Below, piece by piece: positions 44,634 through 53,044 of a stretch of 58,236 nucleotides of DNA. How positions within the stretch are numbered: position 1 is the first letter of the stretch; each line of letters starts with the position of its first letter. The position numbers were made by a program, and so were the translations under genes. The notes beneath the pieces were generated by a model. The model did no database searches. It saw only the letters and a program-made list of their open reading frames with translations, and was not told where the DNA came from. Source of the DNA: Streptosporangium nondiastaticum (GTDB lineage Bacteria > Actinomycetota > Actinomycetes > Streptomycetales > Streptomycetaceae). Location: NCBI RefSeq assembly GCF_003011965.1, contig NZ_PXWG01000034.1, positions 1 through 58,236 of the forward strand, read 5' to 3'.

Positions 44634-45371
44634 ATGGTGGCCCCGCCGGACAACGACGTGCTCTGGGCACGCGGCCTGCACTACGCCCACAGCGGTTCCC
44701 CCGCGCTCGCGGGGGTCTCCATCGGCGTACGCGAGGGAGAGATTCTCGCCATCACCGGGCCACGCGGCTCAGGCAAGACCACGCTCCTCAAATGCCTGTC
44801 CGGGCAGATCCTTCCCGACCCCGGCGAGGTGTGGTTCAACAGCGCTCCCGTGCACACCCTCTCGCGTGCCGCCCGGGAACGGCTGCGGCGGGAGCGGTTC
44901 GGCTGGATCGACAGCAAGCCCCACCTCGTGCCGGAGCTGACGGCCTGGGAGAACACGGCGCTGCCGCTCCTGATGCGCGGTGTCAGCCACCGGGCGGCCA
45001 AGCGCACGGCCGGTGAGTGGCTGGAGCGCCTCGACGTCGGCGACTGCCACCGCAAGCGGCCGGCCGCCCTGCTCCAGGCGCAGCGCCAGCGGATCGCCAT
45101 CGCACGGGCGCTGGCGAGCGAGCCCACCGTGCTGTTCGCCGACGAGCCGACGGCTCCGCTCCACAACGCCGACCGTGCGCAGGTCCTGCGCACGCTGACC
45201 ACGGCAGCGCGCTCGCACCACATCACGGTCGTCATCGCCACGCTGGACGACGAGATCGCCACCTTGGCCGACCGTACGGTCTCCCTGGTCGACGGCCGCC
45301 GGGGCACCGCGCTTCCGGTGCTGGACGCGCCTGATGGAGAGGGCAGGGCGGCGTGCTCAGTCTCCGCCTAG
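44634..45371 (+). CDS. ABC transporter ATP-binding protein with atypical signature motif
   Basis: 245 residues from the ATG at 44634 (GAGGTG upstream); an open frame extends 460 bp further upstream through repeats and is not credible. Walker A GPRGSGKTTLL and Walker B TVLFADEPTA are normal and the family is LolD/MacB-like. The LSGGQ signature is LLQAQ (LLQAQRQRIAIARAL) and the D-loop is APLHNAD. Both changes fall at the dimer interface where ATP is sandwiched, so activity may be reduced or depend on a partner. It overlaps its membrane partner by 19 bp. Confidence 0.85.
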   Translation: MVAPPDNDVLWARGLHYAHSGSPALAGVSIGVREGEILAITGPRGSGKTTLLKCLSGQILPDPGEVWFNSAPVHTLSRAARERLRRERFGWIDSKPHLVPELTAWENTALPLLMRGVSHRAAKRTAGEWLERLDVGDCHRKRPAALLQAQRQRIAIARALASEPTVLFADEPTAPLHNADRAQVLRTLTTAARSHHITVVIATLDDEIATLADRTVSLVDGRRGTALPVLDAPDGEGRAACSVSA

Positions 45372-46630
45372 CGCGCGGCGCGCACCCGCTCGTCCTGCTG
45401 CGCAGACTGCTGGTGGCGGCAGCCGCGGCGGGTGTGGGCTTCCTGCTGCTGTGCACCCTGGGTTACGCGGTGGCCCATCCGCAGTCGACGGGCCAGTCGC
45501 TCGTCCGGCTGGTGTGGTGCGCGGTGCCGCTTGCGGCAGTGGTCCAGTTCGCGCTTGCGGTGGCCCGCAGCGACCCGGCCACACGCCCCCGTGACGGGCT
45601 GGACGCCGCGGGCCTCGGCCCCGTGCAGCTCACGCTGCTCGCGGCGGCGTCCACCGCGATCTCGTGCACGCTCGGCAGCGGGTTCGCTCTTCTGCTGTAC
45701 ATGGAGCTCCGTGGTGACCTCGGCGGCCCTCTGAGCGGTTCGGCGAGCCGGCTGCTGGACGGGCAGGTGCACCTGCCGTGGGGCGCGACGCTGACCCTGC
45801 TCGGCCTCCTGCCGGCGCTCGCCGCAGGCGCCTGCATCATTGCGCTGCACCCGAGGCGTGAGGCGGCGGCCATAAGGCAGCAGGCCGCCGATCAGGCCGT
45901 CACGGAGCCCGTGGAGGGCGCGGAGGGTACGGAGGACGCGGAGCCGGCCGAGGCCCCTGCCGACGCTTCTCCGGCCCTGCCTGCCGCCCCCGTGCCCAAG
46001 CCCGCCTACGCGGGCCTCCCCTGGGGCATCGCGATCATCGCGGTGGGGCTCGCCCTGGAGGCGTACGTGGGCCACGGCCCGGCGCCCGATCCCAACAAGC
46101 TGATCTCGCTGCCCGGAGGCGCTGACGGCACCTCTCCCGGCGTGCTGGGGGGCTGGCTCCTGGCCTCCCTGGGGCTCGTGCTGGCCGGCCCCGGGCTGAC
46201 GCACTGGTGCGGGGTGCTCCTGGCGGCCGGGCGCCCCGGGGCGGTACGGCTGCTGGCCGGGCGGATACTGCAGGACGCCGCCACCCGGATCGGCCGGCCG
46301 CTCGGCGTGCTCTGTGCCGTCGCCTCGGGCGCCCTGGCCGCCGCCGAGCTCTACGGCGCCGCGTGGGACTCCTCCGGGCCCCGTCCCTTCGGCCCTCTCA
46401 CCGGCCTCGGTGCGGCGCTCGTGATGGCCTGTGTCACGGCTACGGCCATCACTGCGGCCCTGGACAGCCGGCAGAACCGGACCGGCACCACGGCGGCCCT
46501 GCAGCGCCTCGGCATCCCCGCGTCGATGCTCCGTGGGGCGGCCGTCCTGCGCACCTGCGTGCTGCTGGCCGTCCTGACGCCGCTCACGTGGGCGATCGCG
46601 GAGCTCGTGGCACTGCCGATGTCACGCTGA
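45353..46630 (+). CDS. Membrane component of the adjacent ABC system
   Basis: 425 residues from a GTG that overlaps the ATPase gene. It has about ten hydrophobic segments (LVLLRRLLVAAAAAGVGFLL, LLAAASTAISCTLGSGF, WGIAIIAVGLALEAYVG, LLGGWLLASLGLVLAGPGL-like), with an acidic Ala/Pro linker at about 180-215 (EGAEGTEDAEPAEAPADAS). It lacks a clear FtsX/MacB motif but the order and overlap argue that it is the permease for the preceding ATPase. The substrate is unknown. Confidence 0.78.
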   Translation: MLSLRLARGAHPLVLLRRLLVAAAAAGVGFLLLCTLGYAVAHPQSTGQSLVRLVWCAVPLAAVVQFALAVARSDPATRPRDGLDAAGLGPVQLTLLAAASTAISCTLGSGFALLLYMELRGDLGGPLSGSASRLLDGQVHLPWGATLTLLGLLPALAAGACIIALHPRREAAAIRQQAADQAVTEPVEGAEGTEDAEPAEAPADASPALPAAPVPKPAYAGLPWGIAIIAVGLALEAYVGHGPAPDPNKLISLPGGADGTSPGVLGGWLLASLGLVLAGPGLTHWCGVLLAAGRPGAVRLLAGRILQDAATRIGRPLGVLCAVASGALAAAELYGAAWDSSGPRPFGPLTGLGAALVMACVTATAITAALDSRQNRTGTTAALQRLGIPASMLRGAAVLRTCVLLAVLTPLTWAIAELVALPMSR

Positions 46631-46640
46631 AGGCGCCCGG

Positions 46641-46665
46641 GGCGGGCCCGCGCTCCGGGCCCGCC
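46641..46665 (+). terminator. Terminator after the ABC membrane gene
   Basis: GGCGGGCCCG (46641-46650) pairs perfectly with CGGGCCCGCC (46656-46665) around CGCTC, 10 nt past the stop codon. Confidence 0.75.
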
Positions 46666-46776
46666 AAGCGTCTGCAACACAACAGTTCTTGACCAGTTCT
46701 TGACTCAAGGCAACTTCGTCGCCTGATTGCGCGTCTGCTGAGGAGCACGACGGATATCCGGCGAACGGAGCTATTG

Positions 46777-47697
46777 GTGATCATCGGCCTTGTGACGGCT
46801 GTCGCGGCCTCGGCCTGTTATGGCACAGGTTCGGTCCTGCAAGCCGTGGGCTCGCGGAAATCGGCCCGCCGGGAGGCCGCGAAGGCCTCTTCGACGGGTA
46901 CCACCCAGCACGGTGGACCGAGCCTGTCCTCCACCGCGAAGGCCGCGGTGACGTGGGAGTTCATGGTCGGCACCGTCCTCGACTTCCTCGGCTTCGGGCT
47001 CGGCGCGCTCGCCGCCCGCATGCTGCCGCTCTTCCTCTCCCAGACGGTCATCAGCGCCAACCTCGTCGTGACCGCGCTGCTGAGCATCAAGCTCCTGGGC
47101 ATCCGGCTGACCAGGCCCGAGTGGGCGTCCATCGGTGTCGTCTGCTCGGCGCTCGTACTGCTGGCGACGGCCGCGGGCCACGAGGGGGGCGGCGACACCC
47201 CGATGTCCACGCACTGGTGGCTGCTGATCATTTCGGTCGTGCTGATGGGCGGCGGCACCGTGGCCGTCCGACTGCTGGGTGCACGCGCCGCGATCCTGGC
47301 CGGTCTGCTGTCCGGTCTCGGCTTCGGTGCGATCGGCGTGGGCGTCCGGATCCTGGACGGGATCGACCCGTTCGACCTTCCGACGCTGATCGCCGACCCG
47401 GCGCTCTACGCGATCCTGATATCCGGTGCAGTCGGCATGTACCTGCACACCGTGGCCCTGCAGATCGGCTCGGTCAACGGCGCCACGGCGGCACTGGTGG
47501 TCGGCGAGACCATCCTTCCGGGCATCATCGGCGTCCTCCTGCTCGGCGACAATTCCCGCCCCGGCTTCGCCTGGGTCGCCGTCCTCGGCTTCGTCCTGGC
47601 GGTCGCGGGCGCTGTCGCAGTCGCCTGGTTCGGCGAACCGGATACACCCGTGGCCGAGCCCGAACCACAAGAGCTCCAGCCTTCGGCGGTCCGCTGA
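46777..47697 (+). CDS. DMT-superfamily membrane protein
   Basis: 306 residues from the GTG at 46777 (GGAG six bases upstream). Nine or ten hydrophobic helices, opening IIGLVTAVAASACYGTGSVL, a short basic loop, then LFLSQTVISANLVVTALLSI and GMYLHTVALQIGSVNGATAA. This is the pattern of drug/metabolite transporters of the EamA/NIPA-like type seen in actinobacteria. The substrate is unknown. It converges with thiQ, with a shared terminator between. Confidence 0.85.
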   Translation: MIIGLVTAVAASACYGTGSVLQAVGSRKSARREAAKASSTGTTQHGGPSLSSTAKAAVTWEFMVGTVLDFLGFGLGALAARMLPLFLSQTVISANLVVTALLSIKLLGIRLTRPEWASIGVVCSALVLLATAAGHEGGGDTPMSTHWWLLIISVVLMGGGTVAVRLLGARAAILAGLLSGLGFGAIGVGVRILDGIDPFDLPTLIADPALYAILISGAVGMYLHTVALQIGSVNGATAALVVGETILPGIIGVLLLGDNSRPGFAWVAVLGFVLAVAGAVAVAWFGEPDTPVAEPEPQELQPSAVR

Positions 47698-47701
47698 CCG
47701 C

Positions 47702-47743
47702 CGTCAGGGCCCCGGCCGCCGCCCGGCAGCCGGGGCCCTGACG
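47702..47743. terminator. Bidirectional terminator between the DMT gene and thiQ
   Basis: CGTCAGGGCCCCGGC (47702-47716) and GCCGGGGCCCTGACG (47729-47743) form a perfect 15-bp stem with a 12-nt loop between two convergent genes. It can serve both. Confidence 0.85.
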
Positions 47744-47764
47744 TATCCGGCCTCGTGCCGTCGC

Positions 47765-48808
47765 TCAGCCATGCCCCGCGGCCGCGCCGTCCAGCACGAC
47801 GACGTCCGCCACGTCGAATGCGACGCCTACGCGGTCGCCGGCCTCGGGGGCCCCGTGCAGCCCGCATGCCGCCTCCAGCGCGGGGCCGTCCGCGGGGCGC
47901 AGCATCACCACCACGTGATCGCCCCGGAACGTCCGTCCGGTGACCGTGCACGGCAGGCCCTCCGCCTCAGGCACCAGCCGTACGCCTGCGGGCCGTACGA
48001 GCAGCCTGCAGGCGCCTGGCCGCGAGCCTGAGGGGACGGGAATCCCGCCCCATGCGGTGTCCGCTCGATCGCCGCTGACCGTCGCCTCGACCACGTTGTC
48101 GAAGCCCAGGAAACGGGCCACGAATTCGGACGCCGGCCGCTGCCACACCTCCAGCGGCGTGCCGGCCTGGGCGATGCGGCCGTCGCGCATGACGACCACC
48201 CGGTCGGCGAGCGCGAACGCCTCCCCTTGGTCGTGGGTGACGGCCAGCACCGTGGTGCCCAGCCGACCGAAAAGATCGCGCAGCTCCACCACCAGGCGCT
48301 CGCGCAGGCTGCGGTCCAGCTGGCCGAGGGGTTCGTCGAGCATCAGCAGCCGGGGCTGGGGCGCGAGGGCCCGTGCGAGGGCGACCCTCTGCTGCTCGCC
48401 GCCGGACAGCGCCGCGACCGAGCGCCGCTGTGCACCGGGCAGGCCCACCAGGTCCAGCAGGTCGGCGACCTTCCGCGCCGTCTCGGCGCGCCCCGTACCG
48501 CGCATGCGCAGCCCGAACGCGACGTTGCCCGCCACGTCCCGCTGCGGGAAGAGCTGGTGGTCCTGGAACATGAGGCCCACTCCCCGCCGGTGCGTGGGGA
48601 CGCCGCTCTGGTCCCGGCCCGCGAGGAGCACCCGGCCGGAGTCCGTGTGCTGAAGGCCGGCCACCACCCGCAGCAGCGTGGACTTGCCGCTGCCGCTGGG
48701 GCCCAGCACGCAGACGATCTCCTGCTCGGCGACCTCCAGGTCCACCGCGTCGAGCGCCGCGCGCTCACCGAAGCGGACGCCTATCTTCTCCAAGTGCAGC
48801 AGGGCCAT
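47765..48808 (-). CDS. thiQ: Thiamine ABC transporter ATP-binding protein
   Basis: 347 residues from the ATG at 48808, which overlaps the permease stop (TGATG). Walker A is GPSGSGKSTLLR, signature LSGGEQQRVALARAL, Walker B RLLMLDEPLGQLD, and the switch His is in AVTHDQGEAFAL; a C-terminal TOBE-like domain follows. It is about 100 residues longer than the E. coli ThiQ because of that domain. It powers import with the two genes upstream. The TPP riboswitch before the operon supports thiamine or a precursor as substrate. Confidence 0.88.
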   Translation of the reverse strand: MALLHLEKIGVRFGERAALDAVDLEVAEQEIVCVLGPSGSGKSTLLRVVAGLQHTDSGRVLLAGRDQSGVPTHRRGVGLMFQDHQLFPQRDVAGNVAFGLRMRGTGRAETARKVADLLDLVGLPGAQRRSVAALSGGEQQRVALARALAPQPRLLMLDEPLGQLDRSLRERLVVELRDLFGRLGTTVLAVTHDQGEAFALADRVVVMRDGRIAQAGTPLEVWQRPASEFVARFLGFDNVVEATVSGDRADTAWGGIPVPSGSRPGACRLLVRPAGVRLVPEAEGLPCTVTGRTFRGDHVVVMLRPADGPALEAACGLHGAPEAGDRVGVAFDVADVVVLDGAAAGHG

Positions 48809-50436
48809 CAGAACTCCCCCGTACGGTCGGTGCGGACGCGTTCCAGCACCAGCAGCGCTGCGGCGCACACCAGCATCAGGATCGTGCTCAGGGCCATCGC
48901 CTGCCCGTAGGTGAGCTCCCCGGGGCGGCCCAGCAGCCTGGCGACCGCGACCGGCAGCGTGGGGCTGTCGGGGCGGGCGATAAAGACGGTCGCCCCGAAC
49001 TCGCCCAGGGACACGGCGAACGCGAAGCCGGCCGCGACCCCGAGGGCCTTGCCCACCAGCGGCAGATCCACCTCCCGCCACGCCCGCAGCGGTGAGGCTC
49101 CCAGCACGGCGGCGGCCTCACGCAGCCGTGCGTCCACGGCGCGCAGGACCGGCAGTACGGTGCGGACGACGAACGGGACGCCCACGAGGGCCTGCGCGAG
49201 CGGCACCAGGACCCAGGACGCCCGCAGGTCCAGCGGCGGCTCGTCGAGGCTGATGAGGAAGCCGAAGCCGACGGTCACGGCGGACGTGCCGAGCGGCAGC
49301 ATGAGCAGGGCGTCGAAGCCCCGCACGAGGCGCCCCTCGCGCCGCGTCAGCGCCGCGGCCGCCAGCCCCCCGACGACGACCGCGATGACCGTCGCGGCGA
49401 GCCCGTACGCGAGGGAATTGCCGATCGCCTCCAGCGGGGCGACGACGAACGTGCCGGCGTTGCCGTCCGCAGAGGCCAGTGCGCGGTAGAAGGCCAGCCC
49501 GTATCCGTCCGGGCCTTCGAAGGAGCGCAGCACGAGGACCACGAGCGGCGCGAGGATGAGCACGGCGACGACCGCCAGGACGGACGCCAGGAACGCCCAC
49601 TGCCCGGCGCCCCGTGGGCGCCGCGCGGTGCGCGCCGGGTCGACCAGCCGCAGGGTCGCCTCACGCCGGCGCACCGTCCAGGAGTGCACGGCCAGCAGGG
49701 CGGCCACGGCCACGAACTGCACGAGGGTGAGGACTGCCGCCGTCGGCAGGTCGAGCATCTGCGCGGTCTGCTGGTAGATCTCCACTTCCAGGGTGGCGTA
49801 GCGCGGTCCGCCGAGGATCTGCACGACGCCGAAGGAGGTGAAGGTGAAGAGGAAGACCATGAGGGCGGCGGCGGCCACCGCGGGCGCCAGGGCGGGCAGC
49901 GTGACCCGCCGCCAGGCCGTGAAGCGCCCCGCGCCCAGGACCCGCGCCGCTTCCTCCTGCCGGGGGTCGAGCTGGGCCCAAAGGCCGCCTACGGTGCGGA
50001 CGACCACGGCGTAGTTGAAGAACACGTGGGCGATCAGGATCGCCCAGACCGTGGTGTCCAGGCGCACCCCCCACCATTCGTCCAGCAGTCCCCCGCGCCC
50101 GAGCAGCGCCAGGAAGGCCGAGCCGACAACGACGGTCGGCAGGACGAACGGCACGGTGACCACGGCGCGCAGCATGCGCTTGCCGGGGAAGTCGAAGCGC
50201 GCGAAGGCGTACGCCCCGGGCAGGGCCAGGGCGAGGGTCAGCGCGGTGGAGGCGGCCGCCTGCCAGGTGGTGAACCACAGCACGTGGCCGATGGCCGGGT
50301 CGGTCAGGACCTCGCCGACGCGGGCGAACTGCCACTGCCCGCCGTCCTTCAGGCCCCGGGAGACGATCGCGGCGACGGGGTAGGCGAAGAAGACGCCGAA
50401 GAAGGCGAGCGGCAGGGCCATGAGGCCGAGCCGCAC
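48808..50436 (-). CDS. thiP: Thiamine ABC transporter permease
   Basis: About 542 residues with two fused permease halves of six helices each and two EAA loops (EEAARVLGAGRFTAWRRVTL and REAAAVLGASPLRAWREVDL), as in ThiP/FbpB-type double permeases. I chose the GTG at 50436; an in-frame ATG at 50523, overlapping the end of thiB, would add 29 residues that read through two CACGAGGC variants of the dispersed repeat. It forms the membrane channel with ThiQ and ThiB. Confidence 0.88.
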   Translation of the reverse strand: MRLGLMALPLAFFGVFFAYPVAAIVSRGLKDGGQWQFARVGEVLTDPAIGHVLWFTTWQAAASTALTLALALPGAYAFARFDFPGKRMLRAVVTVPFVLPTVVVGSAFLALLGRGGLLDEWWGVRLDTTVWAILIAHVFFNYAVVVRTVGGLWAQLDPRQEEAARVLGAGRFTAWRRVTLPALAPAVAAAALMVFLFTFTSFGVVQILGGPRYATLEVEIYQQTAQMLDLPTAAVLTLVQFVAVAALLAVHSWTVRRREATLRLVDPARTARRPRGAGQWAFLASVLAVVAVLILAPLVVLVLRSFEGPDGYGLAFYRALASADGNAGTFVVAPLEAIGNSLAYGLAATVIAVVVGGLAAAALTRREGRLVRGFDALLMLPLGTSAVTVGFGFLISLDEPPLDLRASWVLVPLAQALVGVPFVVRTVLPVLRAVDARLREAAAVLGASPLRAWREVDLPLVGKALGVAAGFAFAVSLGEFGATVFIARPDSPTLPVAVARLLGRPGELTYGQAMALSTILMLVCAAALLVLERVRTDRTGEF

Positions 50437-50463
50437 CGCCGTCCGCCGGCCGGCCCCGCCCGC

Positions 50464-50483
50464 GCCTCGTGCGGGGCCTCGTG
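50464..50483 (-). repeat. CACGAGGC variants between thiB and thiP
   Basis: GCCTCGTG occurs at 50464 and 50476, inverse copies of the variant CACGAGGC, in the 62-bp gap between thiB and the chosen thiP start. Confidence 0.55.
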
Positions 50484-50498
50484 CGGCGGCCCCCGGTT

Positions 50499-51599
50499 CT
50501 ACTTCAGGACGAGCGAGGACCATGCCTTGACCCACTGGTCGCGGTTCTTGGCGATCTTCTCGGGGGCGAGCGTGCCGGGCTCGTTCACCTGCGCGCCGTA
50601 CTTGGTGAACAGCTCGGGCAGCTTGGCGTCCTGGTTGGCGGGCTTGACGAACATCTGCAGCGGCATGTCCTCCTGGAACGTACGGCTCAGGAGGAAGTCG
50701 ATCAGGGCCTTGCCGCCCTCGGGGTTCTTCGCGCCCTTCAGCAGCCCGGCGAACTCGGTCTGCTGGAAGCAGGTGCCTGTGGCCACGCCGGTCGGCGCCT
50801 CGGCGGGCTGCGGCTTCACGCCCATCACCTCGGCCGGCGGGCTGGAGGCGTAGGAGACGACGAGGGGCTTGTCGCCCTTGGCCTTCTTCCCGCCCGCGGA
50901 GCCGGAGAAGCGCTCGTTGTAGGCCTGCTCCCAGCCGTCCACGACTTCCACGCCGTTGGACTTGAGCTTCTTCCAGTAGTCCTGCCAGCCGTCGTCGCCG
51001 TACTTGGCGGCCGTGGCCAGCTGGAAGGCGAGGCCGGGGGACGAGGTGGCGACGTTCTCGGTGACGAGCAGGTTCTTGTACTCGGGCTTGACGAGGTCGT
51101 CGAGGGTCTGCGGCGGGGCCAGCTTGTGGTCGGCGAAGTAGGCGCGGTCGTAGTTGACGCAGATGTCGCCGGTGTCGACGGGGGTGACCCGGTGCTCGCC
51201 GGCGTCGGCCTGGAGCTTTCGCGGGACCCGCTCCAGGCCCTTGGCCTCGTACGGGGCGAAGATGCCGTTGTCGAGCGCCCGGGAGAGGAGGGTGTTGTCG
51301 ACGCCGAAGAAGACGTCGCCCTGGGGGTGGCTCTTGGACAGGATGGCCTGGTTCACGGCCTGGCCGGCGTCGCCGCCCTTGAGGACGTTGATCTTGTAGC
51401 CGGTCTGCCGGGTGAACTGCTTGAGCACCTCGTCGGACGCGGCGAAGGAGTTGTGCGAGACCAGGGTGACGGTCTTGTCCTTGCCGTCGGACGCGCCCGA
51501 GCCGGCGGAGTCGTCCGAGCCGCCGCACGCGGCCAGGGCCGGGAAGGCGAGCGCGGCGATGGCCGCCGTGCCGATGGCACGCCGCAGGTTGGTGTTCAT
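50499..51599 (-). CDS. thiB: Thiamine ABC transporter substrate-binding lipoprotein
   Basis: 366 residues. A Sec-type signal with lipobox ALAAC gives an exported lipoprotein. The mature part is an iron/thiamine/sulfate-type binding protein (VTLVSHNSFAASDEVLKQF, GDVFFGVDNTLLSRALDNG, NVATSSPGLAFQLATAAKYG, FLLSRTFQEDMPLQMFV), matching the ThiB family. It is the first gene of thiBPQ, 14 bp downstream of a TPP riboswitch, which strongly supports thiamine, its phosphates or a pyrimidine precursor as ligand. Confidence 0.92.
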   Translation of the reverse strand: MNTNLRRAIGTAAIAALAFPALAACGGSDDSAGSGASDGKDKTVTLVSHNSFAASDEVLKQFTRQTGYKINVLKGGDAGQAVNQAILSKSHPQGDVFFGVDNTLLSRALDNGIFAPYEAKGLERVPRKLQADAGEHRVTPVDTGDICVNYDRAYFADHKLAPPQTLDDLVKPEYKNLLVTENVATSSPGLAFQLATAAKYGDDGWQDYWKKLKSNGVEVVDGWEQAYNERFSGSAGGKKAKGDKPLVVSYASSPPAEVMGVKPQPAEAPTGVATGTCFQQTEFAGLLKGAKNPEGGKALIDFLLSRTFQEDMPLQMFVKPANQDAKLPELFTKYGAQVNEPGTLAPEKIAKNRDQWVKAWSSLVLK

Positions 51600-51612
51600 G
51601 GTTGAGCTGACT

Positions 51613-51693
51613 CCCTACGCCGGTATGACCCGGATCAGGTCCGAGGGTCTGCGGGCCGTGCCGCACTCTCAGCGCCCCGTGGGCGCTCCCCTG
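51613..51693 (-). promoter_or_regulatory. TPP riboswitch (THI element) controlling thiBPQ
   Basis: On the minus strand the conserved blocks are in the right order: a GGGGAGCGCC/GGGGCGC stem, CTGAGAG (51666-51672), then GACCTGATCCGGGTCATACC with ACCTGATC at 51633-51640, and CGTAGGGA closing the P1 stem (51612-51619). It ends 14 bp before the thiB start, so the ribosome site is close to P1, as expected for translational control in streptomycetes. Binding of thiamine diphosphate should lower thiB expression. Confidence 0.95.
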
Positions 51694-51710
51694 TCGGATT
51701 GTTCATTTGT

Positions 51711-51737
51711 GCGAGGGCACCGTATCAGTGCCCTCGC
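51711..51737 (-). terminator. rlmN terminator, just upstream of the TPP riboswitch
   Basis: GCGAGGGCAC (51711-51720) pairs perfectly with GTGCCCTCGC (51728-51737) around a 7-nt loop, 32 nt past the rlmN stop, followed on the minus strand by ACAAATG. It insulates the thiamine operon from rlmN. Confidence 0.8.
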
Positions 51738-51768
51738 CACGGATCGGCGTCCGACCTACGACGCCGGA

Positions 51769-52878
51769 TCAGCGCTCGGTAGCGGCCAGCTGTCCGCAGG
51801 CGCCGTCGATCTCCTGGCCGCGGGTGTCCCGGACGGTCACGGGCACGCCGTGCGCGGCGATCGCCGCGACGAAGGCGCGCTCGTCCTCGGGCCGGGAGGC
51901 CGTCCACTTGGACCCCGGGGTGGGGTTGAGCGGGATGAGGTTGACGTGGACACGCTTGCCCTTGAGGAGCCGCCCGAGGAGGTCGCCGCGCCATGCCTGG
52001 TCGTTGATGTCGCGGATCAGGGCGTACTCGATGGAGATCCGGCGGCCGGACTTCTCCGCGTACTCCCACGCCGCGTCAAGGACCTCGCGGACCTTCCAGC
52101 GGGTGTTGACCGGGACCAGGGTGTCGCGCAGCTCGTCGTCCGGCGCGTGCAGGGAGACGGCCAGACGGCACTTGAAGCCCTCGTCGGCGAAGCGCAGCAT
52201 CGCGGGGACCAAGCCGACGGTGGAGACGGTGATGCCGCGCTGAGAGAGCCCCAGGCCGTCCGGCTCGGGGTCCGTGAGGCGGCGGATGGCGCCGACGACC
52301 CGCTTGTAGTTGGCCAGCGGCTCGCCCATGCCCATGAAGACGATGTTGGACAGCCGCGCGGGGCCGCCGGGGACCTCGCCGTCGCGCAGGGCCCGCATGC
52401 CGTCCACGATCTGGTGGACGATCTCGGCCGTCGACAGGTTCCGGTCCAGCCCGGCCTGGCCCGTGGCGCAGAACGGGCAGTTCATGCCGCAGCCGGCCTG
52501 GGAGCTGATGCACATGGTGACCCGGTCGGGGTAGCGCATCAGCACGGACTCGACCAGCTTGCCGTCGTGCAGGCGCCAGAGGGTCTTGCGGGTGGTGTCG
52601 TCGTCGCAGGAGATGTGGCGCACGACGCTCATGAGCTCCGGCAGCAGCTCGGTGGCGAGCTTCTCGCGCGCCGCCGCCGGGATGTCCGTCCACGTCGCGG
52701 GGTCGTGCGCGTACCGGGCGAAGTAGTGCTGCGAGAGCTGCTTGGCGCGGAACGGCTTCTCGCCGATCGCGGAGACGGCCTCGCGCCGCTCGGCGGGCGA
52801 GAGGTCCGCGAGGTGGCGCGGCGGCAGCTTGGCCCCGCGGGGGGCGACGAACGTCAGTTCTCCAGGCGCGGGGGCCAT
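51769..52878 (-). CDS. rlmN: Dual-specificity 23S rRNA/tRNA adenine C2-methyltransferase
   Basis: 369 residues from the ATG at 52878 (GGAG nine bases upstream). Radical-SAM enzyme with the CGMNCPFC cluster motif in [34 protein letters not shown] for SAM binding, [18 protein letters not shown], and the C-terminal [17 protein letters not shown] with the second catalytic Cys. It methylates A2503 of 23S rRNA and A37 of some tRNAs. It lies downstream of cdsA on the same strand; a small hairpin at 52974-52990 separates them. Confidence 0.96.
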   Translation of the reverse strand: MAPAPGELTFVAPRGAKLPPRHLADLSPAERREAVSAIGEKPFRAKQLSQHYFARYAHDPATWTDIPAAAREKLATELLPELMSVVRHISCDDDTTRKTLWRLHDGKLVESVLMRYPDRVTMCISSQAGCGMNCPFCATGQAGLDRNLSTAEIVHQIVDGMRALRDGEVPGGPARLSNIVFMGMGEPLANYKRVVGAIRRLTDPEPDGLGLSQRGITVSTVGLVPAMLRFADEGFKCRLAVSLHAPDDELRDTLVPVNTRWKVREVLDAAWEYAEKSGRRISIEYALIRDINDQAWRGDLLGRLLKGKRVHVNLIPLNPTPGSKWTASRPEDERAFVAAIAAHGVPVTVRDTRGQEIDGACGQLAATER

Positions 52879-52973
52879 GAGCAAAGACTCCTCATTGACG
52901 ACGGCGGATGACCTCCGCAATCGCGGAGCCAGCGGCAGGACGATGCCGGAACCCGGAGATCTCACAGGGGCAC

Positions 52974-52990
52974 CCCCGCAGTGTGCGGGG
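52974..52990 (-). terminator. Small hairpin between cdsA and rlmN
   Basis: CCCCGCA and TGCGGGG form a 7-bp stem with a GTG loop about 55 nt past the cdsA stop. A weak terminator candidate. Confidence 0.4.
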
Positions 52991-53044
52991 CCGGAAAAGG
53001 GCCCGCCGCACAGCGACGAGCCCTTCCAGGGTACCTGGCCCGCC

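Noticed and set aside
50437..51666. N-terminal extension fusing ThiB and ThiP regions into one 952-residue protein
   Set aside because: The extra part is an out-of-frame reading of thiB. The real ThiB is in another frame and has a lipoprotein signal.
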